The position numbers were made by a program, and so were the translations under genes. DNA of 64,000 nt from Kaistella treverensis (lineage in GTDB: Bacteria; Bacteroidota; Bacteroidia; Flavobacteriales; Weeksellaceae), in contig NZ_FORQ01000002.1 of assembly GCF_900114045.1 (NCBI RefSeq), positions 248,001 through 312,000 of the forward strand. The letters are read 5' to 3'. The notes beneath the pieces were generated by a model, which saw nothing but the letters and a program-made list of their open reading frames with translations, did not search any database and had not been told where the DNA came from. Below, piece by piece: positions 1 through 9,463 of this stretch. Positions within the stretch are counted from its first letter, which is position 1, and each line of letters starts with the position of its first letter.

Positions 1-25
1 ATAATTTTTGCACTTAAAACCGAAA

Positions 26-724
26 TTATTCCGGCTTTAAGGTTGAATTTTTAGTAATTTCCTGTTTTACCAGTTTCAGCAAACCTAATAAATCATTTTG
101 TTTGCCCGTAAATATTTTCTGGTCTGTATGTTTAACGATTTCCGCCGTTGTAGTTTCGCCGATTGAAAAAATATATTTAAAATCCAGCGAATTTTCTTTT
201 ATAAAACTCCGTACGCCACTCGGTGAAAAAAAGGCCACTGCATCGTGTTTATTTTCTGATTTCGGATAAAGAAGTTCAGTTTCATAAACCACCACTTTTT
301 TATAACCGATATTTTGGAGCGGTAAATTTTTCTGAAGAATATCAAGCGCCAAATCTCCGCAGAAATGCACGAAACTTTCTTCGGGGCAGTTTTCAATGAT
401 AAATTCTGCGAGCTCCTGGGCGTTTTTTTTCATTTTGAAAACACCGAAGCCATGCTTTCTGAGCTGAAGTTTTGTTTTCCTGCCGACGCAATAAATTTTA
501 TTATAATTTCTGTCGGTGAAATTTTCGTGTGGTAGAAAACCATTTTCAAAAAAAGCTTCAACGCCGTTCACGCTGGTAAAGATCAGCGATTTATTTTCGA
601 GGTTAAAAGGGCTAAATTTTCTGAAATTAATTTTAATGACTTCTAAAAACGAAGGTGAAATGTCCGTTCCCAAAACATCGGAAACTTCCTTTTCATCAAG
701 CATTTTTGTAAACAGAATATTCAT
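26..724 (-). CDS. hemD: Uroporphyrinogen-III synthase (HemD)
   Basis: Probable enzyme that cyclises and inverts ring D of hydroxymethylbilane to give uroporphyrinogen III in the cytoplasm. The 232-residue length fits a single HEM4 domain. This family is poorly conserved; what is visible is the pair of half-site motifs SVNGVEAFF (about residues 51-59) and FFSPSGVRSF (about 165-174), typical of its two Rossmann-like lobes. It is the last visible gene of a leftward run hemA-hemC-hemD, 29 bp after hemC, and that context strongly supports the call. The ATG at 724 is the natural start. Confidence 0.85.
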   Translation of the reverse strand: MNILFTKMLDEKEVSDVLGTDISPSFLEVIKINFRKFSPFNLENKSLIFTSVNGVEAFFENGFLPHENFTDRNYNKIYCVGRKTKLQLRKHGFGVFKMKKNAQELAEFIIENCPEESFVHFCGDLALDILQKNLPLQNIGYKKVVVYETELLYPKSENKHDAVAFFSPSGVRSFIKENSLDFKYIFSIGETTTAEIVKHTDQKIFTGKQNDLLGLLKLVKQEITKNSTLKPE

Positions 725-753
725 TAAAACAGCTTAAAATAACCTGAGATAAA

Positions 754-1668
754 TTACTTCATCTCGCGGTTTATTTGTTCCATAATTTCTGCACCGCCAT
801 TAGCGATAATCTTTTCCGCCAGAATCTGACCAAAATTATCATCAGGATTCCACTGGAAAATTTCGTCGGTTTCGATGCATTCATTTCCGTCCAGCGAGCA
901 AAGTCGGCCGACAAATCGAACCTCATCGAATTCATTGATCATCGCATAAGCCCCAATCGGCGCGGTACAGCCACCTTCGAGCGCACGTAGAAACTCTCTT
1001 TCTATTTCGATACAAATGCGGGTTTCACGATGATTTATATCTTTAAAAATTTCCTTAATTTCTGCGTCGTCAGCACGTCCGCAAACAGCAACCACACCTT
1101 GCGCAGGCGCAGAAATCATGAACGGAAGATGCTCATAATCAATATTTAGGCTCATTCGTTCAATAGCAGCTAAAGAGAATAAAGTTGCATCAAAATCCTG
1201 ATCTTCAAGTTTTTGCAAACGCGTCTGAACGTTTCCGCGAATGTCGCAAAATTCGGTTCCCGGATAAGTTTTTGCCCAAAAAGCGCGGCGACGCAAACTA
1301 CTCGTAGCGATTTTCAAATCGTGAAGCTCTTTAACTTTTGAAGATTCTTTTCGCACCAAAACATCTTGGGGAAAATCCCGGGCTAAAACGGCAATAATTT
1401 CGATATTTTCGGGAAGTTGCGTGGGAATATCTTTCAACGAATGAACCGCGATATCCACTTCTTTATTTAGCAAAGCAATGTCTAAATCTTTAGTGAAAAT
1501 GCCAGTAATTCCCATTGCGTACAAAGGTTCAGTCAAATTTTTATCGCCGCAAGAAACAATCGGGGTGATATCTGTTTTGTAATTTCTGTTCTGCAGATTT
1601 CTGGCGACTTCGCGAGCTTGCCATAAAGCCAGCGGCGAATTTCTCGTCCCAATTTTAATGCTTCTCAT
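754..1668 (-). CDS. hemC: Hydroxymethylbilane synthase (porphobilinogen deaminase)
   Basis: Joins four porphobilinogen molecules into hydroxymethylbilane, the substrate of HemD. The 304-residue length is typical. Visible signatures are the N-terminal IGTRNSPLALWQA, the catalytic-region VHSLKDIPT, the arginine-rich ATSSLRRRA and GNVQTRL segments, and GGCTAPIGAY with the dipyrromethane-anchoring cysteine at about residue 234. The start overlaps the end of hemA by 14 bp, so the two are probably translationally coupled. Nothing unusual was seen. Confidence 0.97.
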   Translation of the reverse strand: MRSIKIGTRNSPLALWQAREVARNLQNRNYKTDITPIVSCGDKNLTEPLYAMGITGIFTKDLDIALLNKEVDIAVHSLKDIPTQLPENIEIIAVLARDFPQDVLVRKESSKVKELHDLKIATSSLRRRAFWAKTYPGTEFCDIRGNVQTRLQKLEDQDFDATLFSLAAIERMSLNIDYEHLPFMISAPAQGVVAVCGRADDAEIKEIFKDINHRETRICIEIEREFLRALEGGCTAPIGAYAMINEFDEVRFVGRLCSLDGNECIETDEIFQWNPDDNFGQILAEKIIANGGAEIMEQINREMK

Positions 1669-2929
1669 TGAATTCGTTATTTGGCTGTTCTACTAAAATC
1701 TCGTGCATCAGCTTCGTGATCTCTTCGGCTTTCCACGGATTATCGATGATAAACTTGGCAAACCTGTTTGTGATTTTTTGAATCATACGATCGGAAAGTT
1801 GCATATCCGCAACGTCCACATACTTATGTTTTTTGTGGATATTGTGCATTTCATTGCGTTCCATATTTTTCAAAACGGCTTTAAAATGATGAATATTCGG
1901 TGCTAACTTTCTCTTTTTTTCCCATTCCAGAAAATCCTTGGTCATTTCCTTGATGATTCCTTCGGCCTTAGGAATTTCTTTCTGGCGCTGCATCATGGTT
2001 TCATTGATGTGCAGCGAAAGCTGATCGACATCAACCAAACTTACGTTTTGGTTGTCGGTAATGTCTTTTTCAACATTGTTCGGAATCGAAAGATCAATTA
2101 CCAAAGTTTCCTTGCCGTTCGGGAAATGCGTTTTATTAATTATCGGGTGTTGCGCGCCGGTGGCAACGATCAAAATATCGGTTTGGCGAAGTTCTTCATC
2201 AAAACTTTCAAACTCGATGTATGGAATTTTATATTTATCCGCAATCTTTTCTGCTTTGTCGGCAGATCTGTTGGCTATTTTCACACGAGGTTTATAGACG
2301 TGTTTCACCAGATTTTCGACGGTATTCTGGCCAATTTCGCCAACACCCAAAAGCAGAATATTTTTATCTGAAATGTGCGGCTGATTTTTCAAAATATAAT
2401 GCACCGCCGCGTAAGAAACCGATGCCGCGCCATGCGAAATGCCGGTTTCGTTTTTAATTCTTTTTGATATCTGGATCGCCGAATTGATGGCGCGCTCCAT
2501 AAAAGGATTAGAATATTTTTTTTCTTTGCGGAAACGGTGGTACGCGTTTTTTATCTGGCCGATAATTTCGAAATCGCCGATAATCTGGCTTTCTAAACCG
2601 GCTGCAACACGGAATAGATGATTTAAAGCTTCTTCATTTTTTATAATCTGAACATACTGCATAAAATCGGTGAGCGTAACGCCCACTATTTTGCAGTAGA
2701 GTTCAGCGATGAGAAGATAATTTTGGGTCGTGGTGTAAATTTCTGTACGGTTGCAGGTAGAAACCACGAAAGCATCACCCAGATTCAAATCGTGAATTTG
2801 GTTGACGAAATTTTTCACATTTTCATCAAAAAAGGCAAATTTGCCCCTTATTTCTGCATCTGCTTTTTCAAAACTGACGCTAAGAGCCGCAAAATTGGCT
2901 GTTTTGTGAATGTTAGTATCCTTAATCAT
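1655..2929 (-). CDS. hemA: Glutamyl-tRNA reductase
   Basis: Reduces glutamyl-tRNA(Glu) with NADPH to glutamate-1-semialdehyde, the first committed step of C5-pathway tetrapyrrole synthesis. The 424-residue protein has the catalytic STCNRTEIY motif (Cys59), the NADPH-binding GVGEIGQ segment (around residue 196) and the C-terminal dimerisation region. It leads the leftward operon hemA-hemC-hemD. A -7 box (TAATTTTG) ends 11 nt before the ATG, so the mRNA leader should be only a few bases long. Confidence 0.97.
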   Translation of the reverse strand: MIKDTNIHKTANFAALSVSFEKADAEIRGKFAFFDENVKNFVNQIHDLNLGDAFVVSTCNRTEIYTTTQNYLLIAELYCKIVGVTLTDFMQYVQIIKNEEALNHLFRVAAGLESQIIGDFEIIGQIKNAYHRFRKEKKYSNPFMERAINSAIQISKRIKNETGISHGAASVSYAAVHYILKNQPHISDKNILLLGVGEIGQNTVENLVKHVYKPRVKIANRSADKAEKIADKYKIPYIEFESFDEELRQTDILIVATGAQHPIINKTHFPNGKETLVIDLSIPNNVEKDITDNQNVSLVDVDQLSLHINETMMQRQKEIPKAEGIIKEMTKDFLEWEKKRKLAPNIHHFKAVLKNMERNEMHNIHKKHKYVDVADMQLSDRMIQKITNRFAKFIIDNPWKAEEITKLMHEILVEQPNNEFNEKH

Positions 2930-2939
2930 AGACCAAGCG

Positions 2940-2947
2940 CAAAATTA
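2940..2947 (-). promoter_or_regulatory. -7 box of the hemA promoter
   Basis: Leftward TAATTTTG matches the Bacteroidota TANNTTTG -7 consensus exactly and lies 11 nt upstream of the hemA ATG. The 249-bp spacer it sits in is shared with the divergent mreB promoter. No convincing -33 element was identified. Confidence 0.6.
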
Positions 2948-3146
2948 AGGTTTTAAATTGAATTAAAGAAGGATGTTTGCTATGATGATTATCACTTGTC
3001 TCTATCGGAAATCAGCTGATTTTCATCTTCCCAAAAAATACAAAATATTTTGGAAATTAAAAAATAAGCGTAAAATATCCGCTAATTTTAATATAATTTT
3101 AACCAAAATTGGCGACATTGCAATTTTTAGAACGGTTCTAAATCTA

Positions 3147-3154
3147 TATCTTTG
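3147..3154 (+). promoter_or_regulatory. -7 box of the mreB operon promoter
   Basis: TATCTTTG matches TANNTTTG and lies 25 bp before the mreB ATG, giving a short leader. It is the only good promoter candidate for the five-gene elongasome operon. Confidence 0.6.
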
Positions 3155-3178
3155 TACACTTTAAAAATTTAGCATAAA

Positions 3179-4204
3179 ATGGGGTTATTTGATATGTTTA
3201 CGCAGGATATTGCGATCGATTTGGGTACAGCCAACACGCTGATTATCCACAATAACAAAATCGTAATAGATCAGCCATCAATTGTGGCGATCGAGCGATC
3301 TTCCGGAAAGCCGATTGCTGTTGGCGAGAAAGCGAAACACATGCAGGGGAAAACTCACGAAGACATAAAAACAATCAGACCTTTGAAAGACGGTGTAATT
3401 GCTGATTTTCACGCGTCTGAACATATGATCAAGGAATTCATCAAACAAATTCCGGGCATAAAAGGCAAACTTTTTCAACCTACATTAAAAATCGTTATCT
3501 GTATTCCATCCGGAATTACCGAAGTTGAAAAACGTGCGGTGCGCGATTCAGCTCAAAAAGTAAATGCGAAAGAAGTTCGCCTGATTTATGAGCCGATGGC
3601 AGCTGCAATAGGAGTTGGAATTGATGTACAGAAACCCGAAGGTAACATGATCATCGATATAGGTGGTGGAACTACAGAAATTGCTGTTGTTGCTTTAGGT
3701 GGAATTGTGTGTGACAAATCTGTAAAAATTGCCGGTGATGTTTTCACCAACGATATCGCTTATTATCTGAGAACGCACCATAATTTATACATAGGGGAAC
3801 GTACTGCGGAACGCGTAAAAATTGAAGTCGGTTCAGCAGTTGAAGAACTTGACGTTGATATCGAAGATATTCCGGTTCAGGGACGTGATTTAATCACCGG
3901 AAAGCCGAAAGAAATTATGGTGAATTACAAAGAAATTGCGCGCGCTCTGGATAAATCGATTATCAGAATTGAAGACGCGGTGATGGAAACACTTTCTCTT
4001 ACGCCACCGGAATTGGCAGCTGATATCTACAAAACAGGAATTTACCTTGCGGGCGGCGGCGCTTTGTTGAGAGGTTTGGCAGACAGACTTCACCGAAAAA
4101 CAGGTTTGCCGGTTTTCGTTGCCGAAGATCCTTTACGCGCAGTAGTTCGCGGAACAGGAATCGCCTTGAAAAATATGGACAAATTCAATTTCCTGATTAA
4201 ATAA
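3179..4204 (+). CDS. mreB: Rod shape-determining protein MreB
   Basis: Actin-like ATPase that forms membrane-bound filaments and positions the elongation wall-synthesis machinery. The 341-residue length and the start MGLFDMFTQDIAIDLGTANT are typical. Phosphate loops are visible at IDLGTANT and IDIGGGTTEIAVV, with the adenosine-binding LAGGGALLRGL near residue 290. It is the first gene of mreB-mreC-mreD-mrdA-rodA, transcribed rightward, diverging from hemA. Confidence 0.98.
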   Translation: MGLFDMFTQDIAIDLGTANTLIIHNNKIVIDQPSIVAIERSSGKPIAVGEKAKHMQGKTHEDIKTIRPLKDGVIADFHASEHMIKEFIKQIPGIKGKLFQPTLKIVICIPSGITEVEKRAVRDSAQKVNAKEVRLIYEPMAAAIGVGIDVQKPEGNMIIDIGGGTTEIAVVALGGIVCDKSVKIAGDVFTNDIAYYLRTHHNLYIGERTAERVKIEVGSAVEELDVDIEDIPVQGRDLITGKPKEIMVNYKEIARALDKSIIRIEDAVMETLSLTPPELAADIYKTGIYLAGGGALLRGLADRLHRKTGLPVFVAEDPLRAVVRGTGIALKNMDKFNFLIK

Positions 4205-4227
4205 AATCAAAATTTTTGGCCTAACGG

Positions 4228-5079
4228 ATGGGATTTTTGCTGAGATTATTTTCGAAAAACGGTTTATTCGTTTTCTTTATATTTCTGCAACTCATTGCTT
4301 TAGTATTGATTTTCAGCCGAAATTCAATGCAACAGTCGTGGGTTGCGGGGCAGTCTGCAGCATTTAACTCCTGGGTTTCCGGCTATATCGATGAAGGCGC
4401 TTCCTATTTAAAATTAAAGCAAACCAACGATCAGCTGGTTGAGCAAAATAAGGTTTTGATGGAACAGCTTTATGGAAAAAATGCCAAAATAACGCCGAAT
4501 TTCCGTAAAGTCCACGATACCATCGGCGGCGGGCAGATTTATACTTTCGTGGATGGTGACATCGTTTTCAACAGTATCAACCGGAAAGATAATTACTTCA
4601 CCATCAACCGTGGGAAACGTGACGGCGTACAACCGAAAATGGGGGTAATGGCGCCGGGCGGAATTGCAGGAATTGTCATCAATACCACCGATTCTTACTC
4701 GCTGGTGCAATCGGTTTTAAGTTTAAATAAAATTAAAATTAATGCCGCGCTGAAAAATTCCGGTTATTTCGGTACTTTAACCTGGCGCGGTGAAGATTCA
4801 CGCGTAATGCATCTTGCCGACATTCCGAAATATGTGCCGCTGAAAGTTGGAGACACCGTTGTAACTGACGGAAAATCAGCCATTTTCCCGCAGGGAATTA
4901 TGATTGGTAAAGTTGCCGGTTACGAAGTAGATAACAAAACCGGCTTTTGGGACATCTCTGTAGAACTCAGCGCGAAAATGGGAAACATCAGCAAAATATT
5001 TGTTGTTAAAAACCTAAAAAAAGCAGAAGTTTCTAAAATTCAGGATACACTGCAAGCTACTATACAAAGAGAAAAATGA
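4228..5079 (+). CDS. mreC: Rod shape-determining protein MreC
   Basis: Inner-membrane scaffold linking MreB to PBP2. The 283-residue protein has one N-terminal membrane segment (about residues 10-30), a stretch likely to be coiled coil (about 55-80, TNDQLVEQNKVLMEQLYG) and the periplasmic beta-domain with GVMAPGGIAGIVI (about residue 144) and GDTVVTDGKSAIFPQGI (about 210-226). It follows mreB by 23 bp and overlaps mreD by 4 bp. Confidence 0.95.
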   Translation: MGFLLRLFSKNGLFVFFIFLQLIALVLIFSRNSMQQSWVAGQSAAFNSWVSGYIDEGASYLKLKQTNDQLVEQNKVLMEQLYGKNAKITPNFRKVHDTIGGGQIYTFVDGDIVFNSINRKDNYFTINRGKRDGVQPKMGVMAPGGIAGIVINTTDSYSLVQSVLSLNKIKINAALKNSGYFGTLTWRGEDSRVMHLADIPKYVPLKVGDTVVTDGKSAIFPQGIMIGKVAGYEVDNKTGFWDISVELSAKMGNISKIFVVKNLKKAEVSKIQDTLQATIQREK

Positions 5080-5582
5080 TAAGCCGTACATTATTTACCG
5101 ACATATTATTAATTGTATTGCTTATTGCGCTGCAGGTTTTTGTCCTGAACAGAATCACGCTTTTTGGGAAATATACTCCGGTGATTTATCCGGTTTTTGT
5201 AATGTTTTACCCTTTTTTCCGAAATAAATACCAATTTCTGCTGCTGAGTTTTCTGCTTGGTTTAGGCGTAGATGCATTCCTTTATACGTGGGGCATTAAT
5301 GCATTCGCCACAACGGTTATAGCGTATTTCCGGACCTTAATTTTCCGGACTTCAACGGATACTTCTACCGACTTTTTTTCGTTTCAGTCCTTACAATGGT
5401 CTCAGTTCCTGTTTTTCATTTTGATGAGTATTTTGATTCATCAGGTTATAGTTCAGTATATTGAGATTTTTAAATTTTCGCGGTTCTTTGACGTATTTTT
5501 AAATGTTTTGGCAACCAGTGCTATTTCGTTTATCTTTATTTTCATCTACGCATTAGCCTTTAAAATCAAACAAAAAGTTTGA
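5076..5582 (+). CDS. mreD: Rod shape-determining protein MreD-like membrane protein
   Basis: Small integral membrane protein of the elongasome. The 168 residues form about five hydrophobic segments with few charged residues, as expected for MreD, whose sequence is weakly conserved. Position between mreC (ATGA overlap) and the PBP2 gene makes the assignment secure. Its stop codon overlaps the TTG start of mrdA. Confidence 0.9.
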   Translation: MISRTLFTDILLIVLLIALQVFVLNRITLFGKYTPVIYPVFVMFYPFFRNKYQFLLLSFLLGLGVDAFLYTWGINAFATTVIAYFRTLIFRTSTDTSTDFFSFQSLQWSQFLFFILMSILIHQVIVQYIEIFKFSRFFDVFLNVLATSAISFIFIFIYALAFKIKQKV

Positions 5583-7591
5583 AATCACAGTACATCAAAA
5601 TTTTCATATTTCTCTCCTTTATTGCTCTGATTTTCATAGCACGGCTCGCTTATTTGCAACTTTTCACGGACAGATATGCGCTGAATGCCGCGAATACCTC
5701 GATAAAAACCGAATATATAATTCCGCAGCGCGGTGTAATTTTCGACCGAAACGGTAAAATTCTGGTCGGCAACCAACCTTCTTATGAAATCTCTTTCACC
5801 GAAGCTTTGATGAAACCGGATTTCGACACCTTGGAATTTTGCAGTTTATTACGGATTTCGAAGGAAGATTTTATTAAAAATGTCAACGCTATAAAAGCTG
5901 AAAAATATTATTCGAAGCTGACGCCGATGACTTTCATTAAAAATTTAAGCCGCGAAGATATTGCAAGAATTCAGGAAATTATATTTAAATATCCCGCGTT
6001 CAGCATTGTCTCCCGTCCGCAACGCCAGTATGAAGTTTCAACTTCCGGAAATCTTTTGGGTTATACCAACGAGGTAAACGACCGTGATATTAGAAAAGAT
6101 TCGCTTTATTATTTACCGGGCGATTTCATCGGAAAAACAGGAATTGAAAAATCTTATGAAAAAGAACTCCGTGGTGAAAAAGGCGTACAGTACATTCAGA
6201 AAGACATTCGGCTTCGCAACATCGGCAAATATAAAAACGGTGCTTTAGACCGCGATGTTGTTACTGGCAAAGATCTCACCCTCACCATCGATTATGATCT
6301 GCAGAAAATCGCAGAGGAAATGATGATCGGGAAACAGGGCGCTATTGTAGCACTTGATCCGAGCAACGGCGAAATATTGGTTCTTGCAACCGGCCCGGAT
6401 ATCGACCCAAACCTTTTCGTGGGGCCCGAAAAAACGCGAAATCTGTACCGCCTGCAAATGGATACCATTTACAACAACCGGCCAACATTCGACCGGTCTT
6501 TGCAGGCAGCGTATCCACCAGGTTCAACTTTTAAACTTCTTACCGCAGCTGCAGCAATGCAAATGGGCGTGATGGATGAAAACACCATTTTCCCATGTGG
6601 TGGCGGCTTCAGTTATAAAGGTTTGCGAATTAAAGGGCACGGTGGCGCGGATCCCTTGATTCCGGCGATACAGGTTTCGAGTAACTGTTACTTTTCCTAC
6701 GCCTACATGGCAATTATGAACAAATATCCCGGTGATCCGAGCCGTGGCGTAAATGAATGGAAAAAAATAATGAGCAGTTTCGGCGTTGGTGAATTTCTAA
6801 ACAATGATTTGGCGGTTGGTTCTAAAGGCAGAATTCCCTCTGGCGAATTCTACGAAAAAAGAAGTGGGAAAAAAAACTGGTCTTCGGCATACACCATGAA
6901 TGGTTCTATTTTTAATGGAATGGGCCAGGGTGACGTTTTGTTAACGCCACTTCAAATGGCGAATTCCGTGGCTGCCATTGTCAACAAAGGTTGGTTTTAT
7001 ACGCCGCACATCGTAAAATCAATTGATGGCAAACCAAATCCCGATCCGAGATTTAAAGTAAAACATAAAACTTTGGTAGATCCGAAACACTTTGAACCGA
7101 TTATTAAAGGTATGGAAGCGGTGGTTTTGCAGGGAACAGCGCGCGGTCTAAAATCCAATGATTTTACAATGCTGGCAAAAACCGGAACGGCACAGGTTCC
7201 GCAGGGAAAAGATAATTCCATTTTTGTTTTGGCAGCACCGGCGGAGAATCCCAAAATCGTTATCGCCGCAGTAATGGAACACGCCGGATTTGGTTCCACC
7301 TGGGCGGGCCCGGCAGCAACGGTGATTGCAGAAAAATATCTGACCGGCGAAATCAAGCGCGAACATTTGTATAAAAAAATGATGAACGCGACCTTTATGC
7401 CCGAATATAAGCGCCAATGGGTGGTGGAATTGAAGCGAAAAGGCTTGTATAAAGAACCGAGCAAAGATTCGCTGTTTCTGCAAACAGTGGAAACAAAGTT
7501 GGAAAATGCAAAAACCCAGGCTGAAAAAAAACAGCTGCTCTATCAAAAAGATTCTATCATTAATAAAATTAAAATTTCAGCAAAGAAGTGA
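5579..7591 (+). CDS. mrdA: Penicillin-binding protein 2 (elongasome transpeptidase)
   Basis: Class B PBP that cross-links peptidoglycan during side-wall elongation as partner of RodA. It has an N-terminal membrane anchor (about residues 7-27), the dimerisation domain with PQRGVIFDRNGK, and a transpeptidase domain with catalytic Ser316 in STFK, SSN at 367-369 and KTG at 534-536. The 670 residues include a C-terminal tail of about 60 charged residues. Start is TTG overlapping the mreD stop (TTGA), consistent with re-initiation coupling. Confidence 0.95.
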   Translation: MKSQYIKIFIFLSFIALIFIARLAYLQLFTDRYALNAANTSIKTEYIIPQRGVIFDRNGKILVGNQPSYEISFTEALMKPDFDTLEFCSLLRISKEDFIKNVNAIKAEKYYSKLTPMTFIKNLSREDIARIQEIIFKYPAFSIVSRPQRQYEVSTSGNLLGYTNEVNDRDIRKDSLYYLPGDFIGKTGIEKSYEKELRGEKGVQYIQKDIRLRNIGKYKNGALDRDVVTGKDLTLTIDYDLQKIAEEMMIGKQGAIVALDPSNGEILVLATGPDIDPNLFVGPEKTRNLYRLQMDTIYNNRPTFDRSLQAAYPPGSTFKLLTAAAAMQMGVMDENTIFPCGGGFSYKGLRIKGHGGADPLIPAIQVSSNCYFSYAYMAIMNKYPGDPSRGVNEWKKIMSSFGVGEFLNNDLAVGSKGRIPSGEFYEKRSGKKNWSSAYTMNGSIFNGMGQGDVLLTPLQMANSVAAIVNKGWFYTPHIVKSIDGKPNPDPRFKVKHKTLVDPKHFEPIIKGMEAVVLQGTARGLKSNDFTMLAKTGTAQVPQGKDNSIFVLAAPAENPKIVIAAVMEHAGFGSTWAGPAATVIAEKYLTGEIKREHLYKKMMNATFMPEYKRQWVVELKRKGLYKEPSKDSLFLQTVETKLENAKTQAEKKQLLYQKDSIINKIKISAKK

Positions 7592-8817
7592 AGTGGGCGC
7601 AAGGTATTGATAAACTCGGACTAACACTGTATTTTTTGCTGTGTGCTTTTGCCATTGCAAATATTTACAGCGTGGAACCCGCCAGCGGAATCCGCCAGGC
7701 CATTTGGTTTGGTGTATCGGTTTTTGTTGGAATCGTGATTTTTATGATGCGAACCAAGTTTTTCGAAAATATGGCCGGCATTATTTATATCGTTGGTTTG
7801 CTTTTGCTGATCGGGCTTTTTCCGTTCGGAACAGAAATTCTGGGCCAGAAAAACTGGTATAAATTCGGTCCAGTCAGTTTACAGCCCGTAGAATTTGCGA
7901 AAATCGGTACTGCTTTAATGTTAGCGAATTACGTTTCGGGACCGGATTTTAATTTAAAAAACAGGAAATCGCTGTGGACATCTTTAGCCATAATCAGTGT
8001 TCCGGCGGTGGTGGTTTTATTAATTCCCGATGTAGGTTCACTCTTGGTGTTCATCGCCTTTTTTATCGCGCTTTACCGGGAAGGTCTTTCGGGTTGGTTT
8101 TTCGGAGTCGGATTTATTTTTGCCGCGGTTTTCCTGGTTTCCCTCGCAATCGATCCGCTTTATGTTGTCGCAGGAATCGTATTACTTGCCGGAATTGCGG
8201 TTTTTCTGAATAAAAACAGGATTCACTGGAATTTGGTTTCAATTGCCGCCATTGTTGGCAGTGTGGGCATCCTGAGCGGGTTGGCATACACAACACCGAC
8301 GGTGTTGGAAAAACTGCCGAAGCATCAGCGTGAAAGGATTGAAGTTTTATATAAAGGTGAAAAGGCTTTCCGTGATACGTCTGGTTATAATTTGCTGTAC
8401 TCGAAAACGGCGATTGGCTCGGGCGGTTTTTGGGGCAAAGGTTACCGGGAAGGTTCGGTAACGCAGGGGAAATTTGTGCCGGAACAAAGCACCGATTATA
8501 TCTTTTGTACCGTAGGTGAAGAATGGGGATTTTTTGGCAGTACGCTGCTGGTGATCGCCTACTCTGTTTTCATCGGCCGGATTTATTACCTGTCCGAAAA
8601 GCAAAAATCAACTTTTAACCGCGTTTTTGGTTATTGTTTCGCATCGATTTTGCTGATTCACTTTTCGATAAATCTCGGTATGGTGATGGGACTTTTCCCG
8701 ACAGTTGGGATTCCGTTGCCGTTTTTCAGTTATGGTGGCAGCTCGCTGCTGGCATTTTCTACGATGACGTTTATTTTCTTTAAACTGAATTACACTGACC
8801 GCAACAGCTTGGTTTAA
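7588..8817 (+). CDS. rodA: Peptidoglycan glycosyltransferase RodA
   Basis: SEDS-family polymerase that makes glycan strands from lipid II in partnership with PBP2. The 409-residue polytopic protein contains the family segments VSLQPVEFAKIG (about residue 95), GFWGKGYREGSVTQGKF (about 279), QSTDYIFCTVGEEWGF and PFFSYGGSSLLA near the C-terminus. GTG start overlaps the mrdA stop (GTGA). It closes the elongasome operon and is followed by a non-coding repeat array. Confidence 0.96.
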   Translation: MKWAQGIDKLGLTLYFLLCAFAIANIYSVEPASGIRQAIWFGVSVFVGIVIFMMRTKFFENMAGIIYIVGLLLLIGLFPFGTEILGQKNWYKFGPVSLQPVEFAKIGTALMLANYVSGPDFNLKNRKSLWTSLAIISVPAVVVLLIPDVGSLLVFIAFFIALYREGLSGWFFGVGFIFAAVFLVSLAIDPLYVVAGIVLLAGIAVFLNKNRIHWNLVSIAAIVGSVGILSGLAYTTPTVLEKLPKHQRERIEVLYKGEKAFRDTSGYNLLYSKTAIGSGGFWGKGYREGSVTQGKFVPEQSTDYIFCTVGEEWGFFGSTLLVIAYSVFIGRIYYLSEKQKSTFNRVFGYCFASILLIHFSINLGMVMGLFPTVGIPLPFFSYGGSSLLAFSTMTFIFFKLNYTDRNSLV

Positions 8818-8837
8818 GTTTTCTTAAAAATTCGGCG

Positions 8838-9400
8838 TTTTAACGGCGATTTTTTTTGAAATTAAGCGAAACATTTAAATGTGTTCAGCTTTTATTTTAA
8901 AACAAAAAGTTTAGGCTTTTAGCGGCTAATTTTTAAAGTTTAGCAAAAAGTTTAAATCCGTTCAGCTTTCATTTAAAAATCAAAAAGATTAGTTTTTTAA
9001 CGTCAAATTTTGAAGTTTAGCAAGACGTTTAAAATCAGTTCAGCTTTCATTTAAAAATGAAAAATTCATGCTTTTAACGGCAAATTTTTGAAGTTTAGCA
9101 AAACATTTAATCAGTTCAGCTTTATTTAAAAATGGGAAAATTGCGTGTTTTAGCGGCTAATTTTTGAAGTTTAGCAAATGAATTTACAGCAGTGTTCGGT
9201 TTTAATTTAAAATCGAAAAATCAGTGCTCTTAACGGCTAATTTGTTGAAGTTTTGCAAAACGTTTAAATCAGTTCGGCTTTCATTTAATAATCAAAAAAT
9301 CCGTGCTTTTAGCAGCAAATTTTTTCGATTTAGAAAAGCATTTACAGCAAGTTCGGCTTAAATTTAAAATCAAAAATTCGGGCTTTTAGCGGGAAATATT
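8838..9400. repeat. Tandem array of about eight degenerate ~78-bp repeats
   Basis: The 646-bp gap between rodA and the NlpC gene holds no gene. It is built of imperfect copies whose TTTTARCGGC cores start near 8838, 8917, 8995, 9072, 9148, 9228, 9307 and 9384, a period of 76-80 bp. Each unit also carries a GAAGTTTAGCAAAA block and a CAGTTCAGCTTTCATTT block. Units differ by substitutions and small indels. Read on the minus strand, each begins with a CGCTAAAAG motif followed by a T-run, which relates the array to the dispersed element found elsewhere in the window. Confidence 0.85.
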
Positions 9401-9440
9401 TTAAAAGTAAAACAAAAACCATCTCCGAAGAAATGGTTTG
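9400..9440 (-). terminator. Terminator of the NlpC/P60 gene
   Basis: Stem AAACCAT (9416-9422) pairs with ATGGTTT (9433-9439) around a 10-nt loop. Read leftward it is followed by a T-rich tract, which fits an intrinsic terminator just after the NlpC/P60 stop. Confidence 0.7.
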
Positions 9441-9463
9441 AAGTATTTATCAATTATTTACTT

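Noticed and set aside
6997-7464. 155-residue open frame on the minus strand
   Set aside because: Opposite the transpeptidase domain of PBP2; no promoter or homology-like motif.
8838-9400. Possible CRISPR array
   Set aside because: The whole 78-bp unit is repeated with drift; there are no short identical repeats separated by unique spacers, and no cas genes nearby.
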